Below, in pieces: positions 53,650-61,712 of a stretch of 64,000 nt of DNA. Each line of letters begins with the position of its first letter. Position 1 is the first letter of the stretch. The position numbers were made by a program, and so were the translations under genes. Origin of the DNA: WJMT01 sp964599635 (lineage in GTDB: Bacteria; Acidobacteriota; Aminicenantia; Aminicenantales; Aminicenantaceae); the NCBI GenBank assembly GCA_964599635.1, contig CAZRGM010000015.1:1-64000 (forward strand), given 5' to 3'. The notes beneath the pieces are model-generated. The model ran no database searches. It was given only the letters and a program-made list of their open reading frames with translations, and was not told where the DNA came from.

Positions 53650-53902
53650 CCTGACCTATTCATAAAAAAATGGCGATACTTTCATTATTATTTTATTTTC
53701 TGCGAACGTTAAGATTTTTTCAAGAATAATGACTTAAACATTTTTCCTGTTTGAATTTTTTATTATAATCGCCATTTTTTTACCCTTAAGGCGAGCCGAT
53801 CTCACCGCATCTGCTTCGTGCCGAGGCATTTGAAGTGAATGACCACGTCTTCATGCCTCGTGCCTTGCATCTGCAGCAACCTCGACTCGTGAATAATTCA
53901 GG
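53650..53902. repeat. Composite inverted-repeat element, copy 2
   Basis: Outer ends are CCTGACCTATTCA (53650-53662) and TGAATAATTCAGG (53890-53902), 11/13 complementary. The left module (53650-53782) is the AT-rich type: TAAAAAAATGGCGAT and its complement ATCGCCATTTTTTTA enclose the TTTTCTGCGA...GATTTTTTCAAGAA core. The right module (53790-53885) is the hairpin type, tip stem CGAGGCAT/ATGCCTCG (53822-53829/53853-53860) around a loop shared with 151-410. It fills the gap between the DUF2975-like gene and the CPIC gene; with the few flanking bases (53614-53649, 53903-53906) nothing else is seen. Confidence 0.75.
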
Positions 53903-53906
53903 ATAG

Positions 53907-54347
53907 TTAAACTTTTCCTGATTTAACCTCTTTCTTTATAACGATGTTGGTTTTATTATTCAACTCAATGAGGAAGGCTCCATTCCCTGCCAGAGAAGAG
54001 AAATGGCCGTTAAAGTCAATATAAATCGGAAAAGAGAAGCTGTTTCCAATCTTGAAGCCTTTGATTTGTCTGTTTATAATTCTTAGATTCCTTTCAGACT
54101 GAGGAATGGATTTATCACTAACAACAATTCCTATGATTTTATTTTGATTTTTTGTTTTTAGATTCTCCAATATCCCTTCTATTGAATTGAGGCAGATGGG
54201 GCAAATCATCGTGCTGAAATCTATGAGAAATATATAGCTTGAGTCAACTTTTGCTTCAGAATAAGAACAGTCAGGAAAGTCAACAGAAAAAAGGGGACAG
54301 AAAATAAAAGAAGCTGAAAAAATCAAAGCCAAAGATTTTTTATTCAT
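53907..54347 (-). CDS. Exported thioredoxin-fold protein with CPIC motif
   Basis: 146 residues with a signal peptide (~1-22) and C49-P-I-C52 after the strand SYIFLIDFSTM, a TlpA/thioredoxin-like redox site. IIGIVVSDKSIPQSER and the FPIYIDFNG segment fit a TlpA-like fold, but the domain is shorter than usual. Its start overlaps the beta-propeller stop by 4 bp. As last gene of the twin-CX6C peptide operon, it may handle disulfides of those peptides. Confidence 0.7.
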   Translation of the reverse strand: MNKKSLALIFSASFIFCPLFSVDFPDCSYSEAKVDSSYIFLIDFSTMICPICLNSIEGILENLKTKNQNKIIGIVVSDKSIPQSERNLRIINRQIKGFKIGNSFSFPIYIDFNGHFSSLAGNGAFLIELNNKTNIVIKKEVKSGKV

Positions 54348-55297
54348 TGGAAGATTAATTCGTACTTTTTGATGAGGGTTCCGTATTCAGATCTGGAGAG
54401 GAGGAAGTTTCTTGAATCAATATGGATCGTATGGGTTTGTTCTGGAAGAGTGATTGTCTCGACCCATTTCCCTTCTGGCGTTAAAACATAGATATCCCTA
54501 TTGATATTTTCTGAAAGGTGTCCTCCCAGAACATAAATAAACTTTTTCTCACGGTCAAAGGTGATCGTTTTAAAACAGATATCTTGAGGAAGAGTAAAAT
54601 TTTTTATCTTTTTTGTTTTGACTTTTTTGATTTTGAAAATATTTTTTTCCCAGATTTTATCTCCTTTTAGAGAAAACTTGCCTATGATATCCCTCCATAA
54701 AAAACATAAATATACATTTTCATCTTTTATTATGAACTTAACGGCATTGAGCATAAAGTCATCACTTTGAATATACTGAAAGGAATTTATCTCCTCTCCT
54801 TTGAAGTCATACAGCTGAATCCTGTTCTCCAGGGTTGTAGAAACTGCAATCCGCTCATTTTTCATAATTTGAAAGCTGACTAAGGGCAGTGTTAGAGGAA
54901 GATTTTTTATGTAATTGAGTTCTGTATCAAAAACCTGAATTCCAGGATGCTGGATTTGTCCAATGTAGAGAAATCCGTCATCAAACTGGATAGGTCCTGG
55001 AGTTAAAAATTCACCTGGCCCTTGACCTTTTCTTCCGGTTTTTTTTATGAATTTTCCTTCGACGTTATATTTTTTCACGCTGTAATCTTTTAAGTCTGTG
55101 ATATAGATACTGCCTTCATCATCTGTTGTTAATCCGACCCACTGGAAAATAATTCCTTTGCTGTCATTTCCTATGGTTAAAACTTCCTTGATTTTTATTT
55201 TGACATCTTGGCTATAGGAAGTCATTAAAGTGATAAAAAACAAGAACATAAATATTTTTATTTGATTTTTTTTGATTTTCATTTTTACGCTGATCAT
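54344..55297 (-). CDS. Exported 6-bladed beta-propeller protein
   Basis: 317 residues with a signal anchor (~15-30, ending near TSYSQ) and NHL/6-bladed propeller repeats: GLTTDDEGSIYITDLKD, YNVEGKFIKKTGRKGQGPGEF, FDDGFLYIGQIQ and DREKKFIYVLGG. No catalytic residues are evident, so a binding or scaffold role is likely. An alternative ATG lies at 55282. Downstream of two secreted small peptides and coupled to the CPIC protein. In Bacteroidetes a related propeller family often sits beside small NVEALA-type secreted peptides; that comparison is from memory. Confidence 0.7.
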   Translation of the reverse strand: MISVKMKIKKNQIKIFMFLFFITLMTSYSQDVKIKIKEVLTIGNDSKGIIFQWVGLTTDDEGSIYITDLKDYSVKKYNVEGKFIKKTGRKGQGPGEFLTPGPIQFDDGFLYIGQIQHPGIQVFDTELNYIKNLPLTLPLVSFQIMKNERIAVSTTLENRIQLYDFKGEEINSFQYIQSDDFMLNAVKFIIKDENVYLCFLWRDIIGKFSLKGDKIWEKNIFKIKKVKTKKIKNFTLPQDICFKTITFDREKKFIYVLGGHLSENINRDIYVLTPEGKWVETITLPEQTHTIHIDSRNFLLSRSEYGTLIKKYELIFQ

Positions 55298-55358
55298 CCC
55301 CTTGTCCCTGACATATAAACAGTTTAATCATTATCAATGAAAAAATAGATGTTTTTTC

Positions 55359-55574
55359 CTATTTGAGGAACGGTTCTACATATTTTTTACAAAAACTGTA
55401 TCCCATCATACAGAGTATGGCTTCCCCTGGATTGTTCATCGTCCAGCGGGTTGTAATGCACAATACATAAGCATCCTCACATGTCCATTCAGCCTTAAGA
55501 GCCTGAGTAGATCCGATGAACAAAAAAAGGATCAGGGCAATAATGACATATTTTTTTCTATGATCCAGTGACAT
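55359..55574 (-). CDS. Small secreted twin-CX6C peptide, paralogue B
   Basis: 71 residues: a signal peptide (~1-28, ending QALKA), then about 43 residues with four cysteines, C32, C39, C55 and C62, in the pattern C-x6-C-x15-C-x6-C. The second half CMMGYSFC mirrors CLNGYDFC of paralogue A. The spacing suits two helices held by two disulfides. Strong GGAGG RBS, 14 nt after paralogue A. Not a family I recognise. Confidence 0.75.
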   Translation of the reverse strand: MSLDHRKKYVIIALILFLFIGSTQALKAEWTCEDAYVLCITTRWTMNNPGEAILCMMGYSFCKKYVEPFLK

Positions 55575-55588
55575 ATTTTCCTCCTTTT

Positions 55589-55828
55589 TTATTTTGAGAT
55601 GAAGTTTTCAATAAATTCTGTGCAGAAGTCATATCCATTAAGGCAATATATGAGTTGCCCCACAATGGCTTTGGATAACCAATCCAAAATGTTTGCATCT
55701 CCAAAACATTGAATGAGAGCATATTCGCAAATGTGGGCATCTAAGTCTACAGGCGCAAGGGCAGAAAACACAAGAATAAGAGAAAGGATAACCAAAAATT
55801 GTTTTTTTTGAGTAATAAATTTTCTCAT
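55589..55828 (-). CDS. Small secreted twin-CX6C peptide, paralogue A
   Basis: 79 residues: a signal peptide (~1-31, ending DLDA), then C34, C41, C62 and C69 in the pattern C-x6-C-x20-C-x6-C. CEYALIQC and CLNGYDFC match CEDAYVLC and CMMGYSFC of paralogue B, and both end in a short helix with aromatic and charged residues. Strong GGAGG RBS. First gene of the peptide-peptide-propeller-CPIC operon. Possible roles: signalling peptide, toxin/bacteriocin, or envelope structural peptide; none is shown by the sequence. Confidence 0.75.
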   Translation of the reverse strand: MRKFITQKKQFLVILSLILVFSALAPVDLDAHICEYALIQCFGDANILDWLSKAIVGQLIYCLNGYDFCTEFIENFISK

Positions 55829-56219
55829 TTTGTTTCCTCCATTTTAGAATTTCTGTTTATTTTTTTCGCAAGTTCCATACCAAAATAAGGAAAATTATTT
55901 AACATGTTGATAATAAATAGGTTGAATATGAAATCTTGGAGGATAGAAATCAGAGCGCTGCCAATTAGAGTTTACATGATCTCTAGGAAAAGGGTTTTTA
56001 TTTAATTAAAATCAGCGGGATAGACCTGAATGTGTTCAAAGTCGAAGCTGTAAACTAAAGGAGAAAAACGAGTGTTCTGTTTTGTATACTGTTTGAGCTT
56101 TCCGGTTATCAATGGTTTATTTTGACTGAGTTGGAAATCATCGATCCAGTAGTTCTTGCTTTTTTAGGGAAATAATGGTACATTTTCGTTTAATTTTTCT
56201 GATTTGATTCGATTCTAAA
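55829..56219. other. Divergent region between the peptide operon and the ATP synthase genes
   Basis: No complete gene. The minus strand holds the peptide RBS and a possible weak promoter (TTCAAC, 18 nt, TTAAAT). Bases 56002-56160 carry an open minus-strand coding remnant (separate entry). The 60 bases before 56220 must contain the ATP synthase promoter, but I found no clear -35/-10 pair. Confidence 0.5.
56002..56160 (-). pseudogene. Probable C-terminal remnant of an unknown protein gene
   Basis: Read on the minus strand from 56160, 52 codons without a stop end in TAA at 56002-56004. The translation begins SKNYWIDDFQLSQ and ends FEHIQVYPADFN, with amino-acid use typical of real protein and not of random AT-rich sequence. 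Just upstream in frame is a stop, and no start codon with an RBS fits. I take it as the 3' end of a gene truncated by deletion; I do not recognise the family. Confidence 0.35.
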
Positions 56220-56636
56220 ATGATTTCGATTGATCCAAGTTTAATCGTTGTTTTTGTCATTATATGGATTCTATTGGTTGTTCTTACCAAAGTATATTTC
56301 AATCCTGTCCGTGGTATCTTGAAGAAAAGACATTCCAAAATATCAGGCGCTTCAAAAGCTAGTAAGAATGCGGAAGAAAAATATGAAGAAGCCATCAAAA
56401 AAATAGAAGAGGAGATCAATGCAGCCAAAAATTCTTCTTTGGAGATAAAAAATAAATTTGCAAAAGAAGCCTTAGAGGAAAAAGAAAAAATGTTGTCAGA
56501 TATTTCTTCAGAATGCAGGGTTCATGTAAAAGAAGCAAAGAAAGCATTGAGTCAGCAGATAAAACAAATGAAAAAAAGGATTGAGCAAGAGAGCAAAGAT
56601 TTAGCGAAAAAAATAGAAGAGAAGATATTAGAGTGA
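56220..56636 (+). CDS. atpF': ATP synthase F0 subunit b'
   Basis: Peripheral-stalk subunit. One N-terminal membrane helix (~6-25: PSLIVVFVIIWILLVVLT) followed by YFNPVRGILKKR, as in b/b' proteins, then a long charged coiled coil to residue 138. It overlaps the next gene by 4 bp. Two different b-type genes in a row point to a b/b' heterodimer, as in cyanobacteria and several other groups. Which is b and which b' is a guess. Confidence 0.82.
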   Translation: MISIDPSLIVVFVIIWILLVVLTKVYFNPVRGILKKRHSKISGASKASKNAEEKYEEAIKKIEEEINAAKNSSLEIKNKFAKEALEEKEKMLSDISSECRVHVKEAKKALSQQIKQMKKRIEQESKDLAKKIEEKILE

Positions 56637-57130
56637 GGTCCATGGATTTTATAGGGAAAGTCATTAATTTTATTGTCCTTTTTGGAGGACTTTTCTTAAT
56701 TCTCAGGAAACCAGTCAAAAATTATCTTAACGAAAGAAGCCAGAATGTAGACCTCTCTATAAAGGAAGCGGTGGAAACAAAAGAGCAATCAGAGAAAAAG
56801 CTAAAAAGTGTCTTAGGTCGGCTGAATGAGCTTTCTGATGAAGTGAAAAAGATTAAAGATGAAGCAGAGATAGAGGGAAACAAACAAAAGGAAAGCATCA
56901 TTAAGAGTGCTAGACAGGAGGCAAAACGCTTAAAAGATTTAACCGGTCAGGAAATTGATTCTCTGTATTCTTTAGGGTTGAAAGAAATCAGAGCCTATGC
57001 TGCTGAAAAAGCTATTGAAGCCGCTTCAAAGAGAATTAAGCAGAGGATGACCTCCAAACTCCAATCTGATATGATTGATAAATCCATAAAAAGGCTTGAT
57101 AAGTTATATGAAAACTCAGATTCTAGTTAA
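56633..57130 (+). CDS. atpF: ATP synthase F0 subunit b
   Basis: Second peripheral-stalk subunit: membrane helix (~7-24: GKVINFIVLFGGLFLILRK), PVKNYLNERSQNV (the conserved segment after the helix), then a coiled coil to 165. A M at residue 4 (MDFIGK) may be the true start. Its end overlaps the delta gene by about 20 bp if delta starts at 57108. Confidence 0.85.
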   Translation: MRSMDFIGKVINFIVLFGGLFLILRKPVKNYLNERSQNVDLSIKEAVETKEQSEKKLKSVLGRLNELSDEVKKIKDEAEIEGNKQKESIIKSARQEAKRLKDLTGQEIDSLYSLGLKEIRAYAAEKAIEAASKRIKQRMTSKLQSDMIDKSIKRLDKLYENSDSS

Positions 57131-57665
57131 AAAGTATGCCCAGGGTCTTGTGAGTTCCATCCAAGATGAGGAGGAATTTGCCCGCATTTTTAAAGAGCTC
57201 ACCTCTTTTAATAAACTCGTAACTTCTCGTAAAAACCTGAGTGATATACTGCTCAAGCCCTTCCTTTCCAAGTCTAAAAAAAAGAAAGTTTCTGAAGAAT
57301 TATTGAAAAAAATCAGATTCAGTCAGAAATCTGTTCGTTTTGTTTTACTGCTGATTGAAAATGAAAGGATCAATATACTGGAGGATATTTTAAAGATCCT
57401 ATCAGAGGCCTGGAATGAAAAAAAGGGGATGATTACTTTAGAAGTGATGTCTGTTATCCCTTTAAATAAGAATCAGGAAGAGAGATTAAAGAAAAAGTTA
57501 GAGATGATTGAAAAGAAACCGGTCTTCTTAAAGTATAAAATAGATAAAGAACTTATGGGAGGACTTTCCATTCGGAAAGAGAACACTTTTTTTGATGTTT
57601 CTATAAGGGGTGACCTTATGAAGCTTAGTGAAAAAATCAAAAGAGGACAATCAAATGGAGATTAA
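57108..57665 (+). CDS. atpH: ATP synthase F1 subunit delta
   Basis: Links the F1 head to the b stalk. VKKYAQGLVSSI at the N-terminus, the six-helix domain, and the C-terminal family motif region IDKELMGGLSIRKENTFFDVSIRGDL. ~185 residues. The frame opens at a TTG (57096); I chose the ATG at 57108, which gives the conserved start. The end overlaps alpha. Confidence 0.9.
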   Translation: MKTQILVKKYAQGLVSSIQDEEEFARIFKELTSFNKLVTSRKNLSDILLKPFLSKSKKKKVSEELLKKIRFSQKSVRFVLLLIENERINILEDILKILSEAWNEKKGMITLEVMSVIPLNKNQEERLKKKLEMIEKKPVFLKYKIDKELMGGLSIRKENTFFDVSIRGDLMKLSEKIKRGQSNGD

Positions 57666-59334
57666 AGCAGATGAAATAAGTCGAATCATTCAACAACAGA
57701 TCGAAGGTTATAAGACTGATATTAATATCCAAGAGGTGGGTGCTGTGACCTCTGTTGGGGATGGTATTGCCAGAGTTTACGGCCTGGATCATGTGATGGC
57801 CAATGAATTAGTGGAATTTCCGAATGTGGTGTTTGGTCTGGCATTAAATTTGGAAGAGGACAATGTGGGAGTTGTGCTTTTAGGAGAAAGTCATCTCATT
57901 AAGGAAGGGGATATGGTCAAGAGGACACACAAGATCATGCAGGTTCCTTCAGGTTCGGCTATGATAGGGAGAGTTGTGGATCCTTTGGGAAGACCTCTGG
58001 ATGAAAAAGGCCCCATAAAATCTGTGAGTTATATGAATATTGAGAGGTTGGCCCCAGGCGTGATTGAACGCATGCCGGTCAAAGAGCCGTTACAGACAGG
58101 GCTGGTCTCTATTGACAGCATGATACCTATTGGGAGAGGGCAGAGAGAACTGATTATTGGGGATCGACAAACCGGAAAAACAGCCATAGCTGTTGATACC
58201 ATTATCAATCAAAAAGGAAAGGATGTCATCTGCATATATGTTGCCATAGGCCAGAAGAATTCCACCATTGCCTATATTGTCAAAGCTTTGGAAGATTATG
58301 GAGCCATGGACTATTCCATTGTCGTCTCTTCCTCAGCCAGCGACCCTTCTCCCCTTCAGTATCTGGCCCCTTACAGTGGCTGTGCTATTGGAGAATATTT
58401 CAGGGATAAAGGTCAGCATGCTCTTGTTATTTATGATGACCTCTCAAAACATGCGGCCTCGTATAGGGAGATCTCTCTTCTTTTACGCCGCCCCCCTGGA
58501 AGAGAGGCGTTTCCTGGAGATGTCTTTTATCTTCATTCCAGACTTCTGGAAAGAGCTGCCAAATATTCAGAAGAAAAAGGCGGCGGATCTCTGACCGCAC
58601 TTCCTATCATAGAGACTCAGGCCGGTGATGTTTCAGGTTATATCCCTACGAATGTGATTTCTATCACTGATGGACAGATTTACCTTGAACATGAACTATT
58701 TAATGCAGGGGTGCGCCCGGCTATCAATATTGGCATATCTGTTTCACGAGTGGGAGGAAACGCTCAGATAAAGGCTATGAAACAGGTGGCTGGAAAACTC
58801 CGCCTGGATCTGGCTCAATATAGGGAGCTGGTGACTTTCGCTCAGTTCGGGACCGAATTGGATAAGACGAGTCAAGCCCAGCTTGACCGAGGGAAGAGAC
58901 TGACCGAGATTTTAAAGCAGGAACAATACAGCCCCCTGCCAGTCGAGCTTCAGATTTTGATTATCTATGCAGGGAATAGAGGCTTTCTGGATGACTTTAA
59001 AGTGGAAAACATCAAAGAATATAAGCAGGAGCTTTTTAAATATGCTGAAAAAGAGAAAGCCGATTTAATGAAAAAAATAGCACAAAAGAAAGAAATTAAT
59101 CCAGAAATAGATAAAGAATTAAGTACGATGCTGACTGACTTCAATAAGGAATTTAAAAGAAGAGAGGATCTCCAGATAGAGTCTAATGAGAGAGAAAGGG
59201 AAAAAGAGGAGCCCAAAAAAACATGCGTTTCGAAAGAGAAGAAGAAAGAGAAAGAAATAAAAGAAATTAAGGAAAAGAAGCCAGCCAAGAAAAAGTCCTC
59301 CAAAAAGAAGAAGGCTAAGGAAAATAAAAAATGA
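57655..59334 (+). CDS. atpA: ATP synthase F1 subunit alpha with lysine-rich C-terminal tail
   Basis: Non-catalytic nucleotide-binding subunit. IGDRQTGKTAIAVDTI is the P-loop, ALVIYDDLSKHAASYR and the PAINIGISVSRVGG segment follow. The frame opens at GTG 57628, but ATG 57655 follows AGAGGA and yields the conserved MEIKADEIS start. The core ends near residue 500 as in other alphas, and then about 55 extra residues follow, mostly K and E (EREREKEEPKK, KEKKKEKEIKEIKEKK), which is not usual. Overlaps atpH by 11 bp and gamma by 4 bp. Confidence 0.95.
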   Translation: MEIKADEISRIIQQQIEGYKTDINIQEVGAVTSVGDGIARVYGLDHVMANELVEFPNVVFGLALNLEEDNVGVVLLGESHLIKEGDMVKRTHKIMQVPSGSAMIGRVVDPLGRPLDEKGPIKSVSYMNIERLAPGVIERMPVKEPLQTGLVSIDSMIPIGRGQRELIIGDRQTGKTAIAVDTIINQKGKDVICIYVAIGQKNSTIAYIVKALEDYGAMDYSIVVSSSASDPSPLQYLAPYSGCAIGEYFRDKGQHALVIYDDLSKHAASYREISLLLRRPPGREAFPGDVFYLHSRLLERAAKYSEEKGGGSLTALPIIETQAGDVSGYIPTNVISITDGQIYLEHELFNAGVRPAINIGISVSRVGGNAQIKAMKQVAGKLRLDLAQYRELVTFAQFGTELDKTSQAQLDRGKRLTEILKQEQYSPLPVELQILIIYAGNRGFLDDFKVENIKEYKQELFKYAEKEKADLMKKIAQKKEINPEIDKELSTMLTDFNKEFKRREDLQIESNEREREKEEPKKTCVSKEKKKEKEIKEIKEKKPAKKKSSKKKKAKENKK

Positions 59335-60197
59335 CAGAGTTAATCGAGCTGCGAAGAAGAGTTAAAAGCGTAAGGAATACCCAGCAGATAACCCGGGCTA
59401 TGAAAACAGTGGCTTCTGCCAAATTCAAAAGGGCACAAAGGGATGTATTAGAGGGAAGGCCCTATTGGCACAATTATCCAGAATTGATTTCTGATATCAC
59501 TTCTCAGGTTAAAAGGTCGTTACACCCCCTGCTTGAAAAGAGAAGAGAGAAGCGAATTTTTGTGATTGTTATGACCTCAGACAAGGGGCTGGCAGGAGCC
59601 TTTAACTCTAATCTACTGGAGACGGTGTGTCCATTTTTGGAAGAAAAGTCTAAAAAATGCCTTATTGAGCTGGTTTTACTGGGAAAGAAGGCGATTACTT
59701 TTTTCAAAAAAAAGAATTTTAAGGTCGTCAAAAGTTATTCGGGAAATATCCAAAAATTTACGCAAAAAGAGCTTCAGGAAATCACAGATCAGTTTGTCGA
59801 GGAGTATATATTTTCAAGAAGTGATTCTATCTATGTCGCTTATAATGAGTTCAAATCGATATTGACACCAAGACCCACCATCACAAAAGTTTTACCAATT
59901 GAACTCAAGGAAGATGAGAAAGAATGTCCGGAAAAGTCATATGACTGGGAGCCGAAAGAAGAATCTTTAGTTAGAACATTACTCCCCTTTTATATTAAGA
60001 ATCAAATTCAGCATTTTTATTTTGAATCTATTGCCTCTGAGCATGCAGCCAGGATGATGGCGATGGAGAATGCAACAAGGAATGCTCAGGATTTGATCAA
60101 AGAATTAACTCTTAGAATGAATAAGATCAGACAGGGATCAATTACAAAAGAATTGTTGGAAATTATATCGGCCGTTGATGCCCTTAAGAAAAAATAG
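59331..60197 (+). CDS. atpG: ATP synthase F1 subunit gamma
   Basis: Central rotor shaft. LRRRVKSVRNTQQITRAMKTVA at the N-terminal helix is conserved (residues 7-28), TSDKGLAGAFN follows, and the C-terminal helix has SEHAARMMAMENATRNA and KIRQGSITKELLEI. 288 residues, normal. Overlaps alpha by 4 bp. Confidence 0.96.
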   Translation: MTELIELRRRVKSVRNTQQITRAMKTVASAKFKRAQRDVLEGRPYWHNYPELISDITSQVKRSLHPLLEKRREKRIFVIVMTSDKGLAGAFNSNLLETVCPFLEEKSKKCLIELVLLGKKAITFFKKKNFKVVKSYSGNIQKFTQKELQEITDQFVEEYIFSRSDSIYVAYNEFKSILTPRPTITKVLPIELKEDEKECPEKSYDWEPKEESLVRTLLPFYIKNQIQHFYFESIASEHAARMMAMENATRNAQDLIKELTLRMNKIRQGSITKELLEIISAVDALKKK

Positions 60198-60215
60198 ATT
60201 GCAGGGAGATAAAAT

Positions 60216-61712
60216 ATGGCAAAGGCAGCAAAAAAGCGCCTAAAAAAGGCCCCAGGAAAAAAGAAGGCCAAACAGGACAAACAGAAAGCACAAAAAAAGC
60301 AGAATATAGGGAAAGTGGTCCAAGTTCTTGGGCCTGTTGTTGAAGTGGAGTTTAAGGACGCTGAATTGCCCGAGATTTATAATGCGATTCGGGTCACTAG
60401 TGATGGTTTTAAGACAGACAATCCGATTGACATTATACTTGAAGCGGAACAACATATGGGTGAAGATAAGGTGAGATGTGTTTCTATGCATCCCACAGAG
60501 GGAGTGGCAAGAGGGATGAAAGCGATAGATCTCGGGACTCCCATTCAGGTTCCAGTGGGAGTAGAGACCTTAGGCCGGATTATGAATGTGATTGGAGAAC
60601 CCGGAGATAATAAGGGTCCGATAAAGGCCAAAAAAAAGTATCCCATTCATCACAAAGCTCCGTCACTTGAACAGCAGAGTACAAGGCTGGAGATGTTTGA
60701 GACCGGGATCAAAGTCATTGATCTCATTCAGCCTTTTTTAAAAGGTGGAAAAATCGGCCTTTTCGGAGGAGCAGGGGTCGGAAAAACAGTGATCATCATG
60801 GAGCTGATCCACAATGTTGCCCAAAAACATGGGGGATACTCTGTTTTTGCAGGGGTGGGTGAAAGAACCCGTGAAGGGAATGATCTTTGGCTTGAGATGA
60901 ATGATTCTGGTGTTATCGATAAAACAGCTCTTATATTTGGACAGATGACCGAGCCTCCTGGGGCTCGGCTGCGGGTCGGGCTTGCCGCCCTTTCAGTGGC
61001 TGAGTATTTTCGTGATGAAATGAATCAGGATATTTTGCTGTTTATCGATAACATATTTCGATTTGTTCAAGCAGGCTCTGAGGTATCTGCGCTTATGGGG
61101 CGTATGCCTTCGGCAGTGGGGTATCAGCCGAATCTATCGACAGAGCTTGGGGAGCTGGAAGAGCGGATTACATCCACAAAGAAGGGATCTATCACTTCAG
61201 TCCAGGCCATATATGTTCCTGCAGATGACTTTACGGATCCAGCCCCAGCCACTACATTTTCTCATCTTGATGCCACTACTAACCTTTCCCGTGCTCTTAC
61301 TGAAAAGGGGATTTATCCGGCTGTAGATGCTCTTTCATCGTATTCCAGAATATTGGAACCTAGAGTCATCGGTGAGGAGCATTATCAGATCGCGAGAAAT
61401 GTTAAGGAGATACTCCAGAGATATAAAGACTTACAGGATATCATCACTATTCTTGGAATAGAGGAGCTTTCAGAAGAAGACAAACTCATTGTGAGCCGGG
61501 CACGCAAGATTGAGAGATTTCTGTCCCAGCCTTTTCATGTGGCGGAAGAATTTACAGGGAGAGAAGGAAAATATGTGCCGGTGGAAGAGACCGTCAAAGG
61601 ATTTAAAGAAATCATTGATGGGAAACATGATGATAAACCAGAACAGGCCTTTTATATGGCAGGAGGAATAGAGGATGTCATAGAGAGAGCTGAGGAGCTG
61701 AGTTCAGAATGA
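60216..61712 (+). CDS. atpD: ATP synthase F1 subunit beta with lysine-rich N-terminal extension
   Basis: Catalytic subunit. GGAGVGKTVIIMELI (P-loop), GERTREGNDLW (catalytic glutamate), MGRMPSAVGYQPNL and SRALTEKGIYPAVD. 498 residues because about 30 lysine/alanine-rich residues (AKAAKKRLKKAPGKKKAKQ and following) precede the conserved GKVVQVLGPVVEVEF start. The extension is preceded by an AGGGAG RBS, so it is translated. It faces, in sequence character, the K-rich tail of alpha. Confidence 0.96.
   Translation: MAKAAKKRLKKAPGKKKAKQDKQKAQKKQNIGKVVQVLGPVVEVEFKDAELPEIYNAIRVTSDGFKTDNPIDIILEAEQHMGEDKVRCVSMHPTEGVARGMKAIDLGTPIQVPVGVETLGRIMNVIGEPGDNKGPIKAKKKYPIHHKAPSLEQQSTRLEMFETGIKVIDLIQPFLKGGKIGLFGGAGVGKTVIIMELIHNVAQKHGGYSVFAGVGERTREGNDLWLEMNDSGVIDKTALIFGQMTEPPGARLRVGLAALSVAEYFRDEMNQDILLFIDNIFRFVQAGSEVSALMGRMPSAVGYQPNLSTELGELEERITSTKKGSITSVQAIYVPADDFTDPAPATTFSHLDATTNLSRALTEKGIYPAVDALSSYSRILEPRVIGEEHYQIARNVKEILQRYKDLQDIITILGIEELSEEDKLIVSRARKIERFLSQPFHVAEEFTGREGKYVPVEETVKGFKEIIDGKHDDKPEQAFYMAGGIEDVIERAEELSSE

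Noticed and set aside
151..53902. CRISPR array or REP-type tandem array
   Set aside because: The repeats are dispersed singly over the window with no regular spacers, and no cas genes are present.
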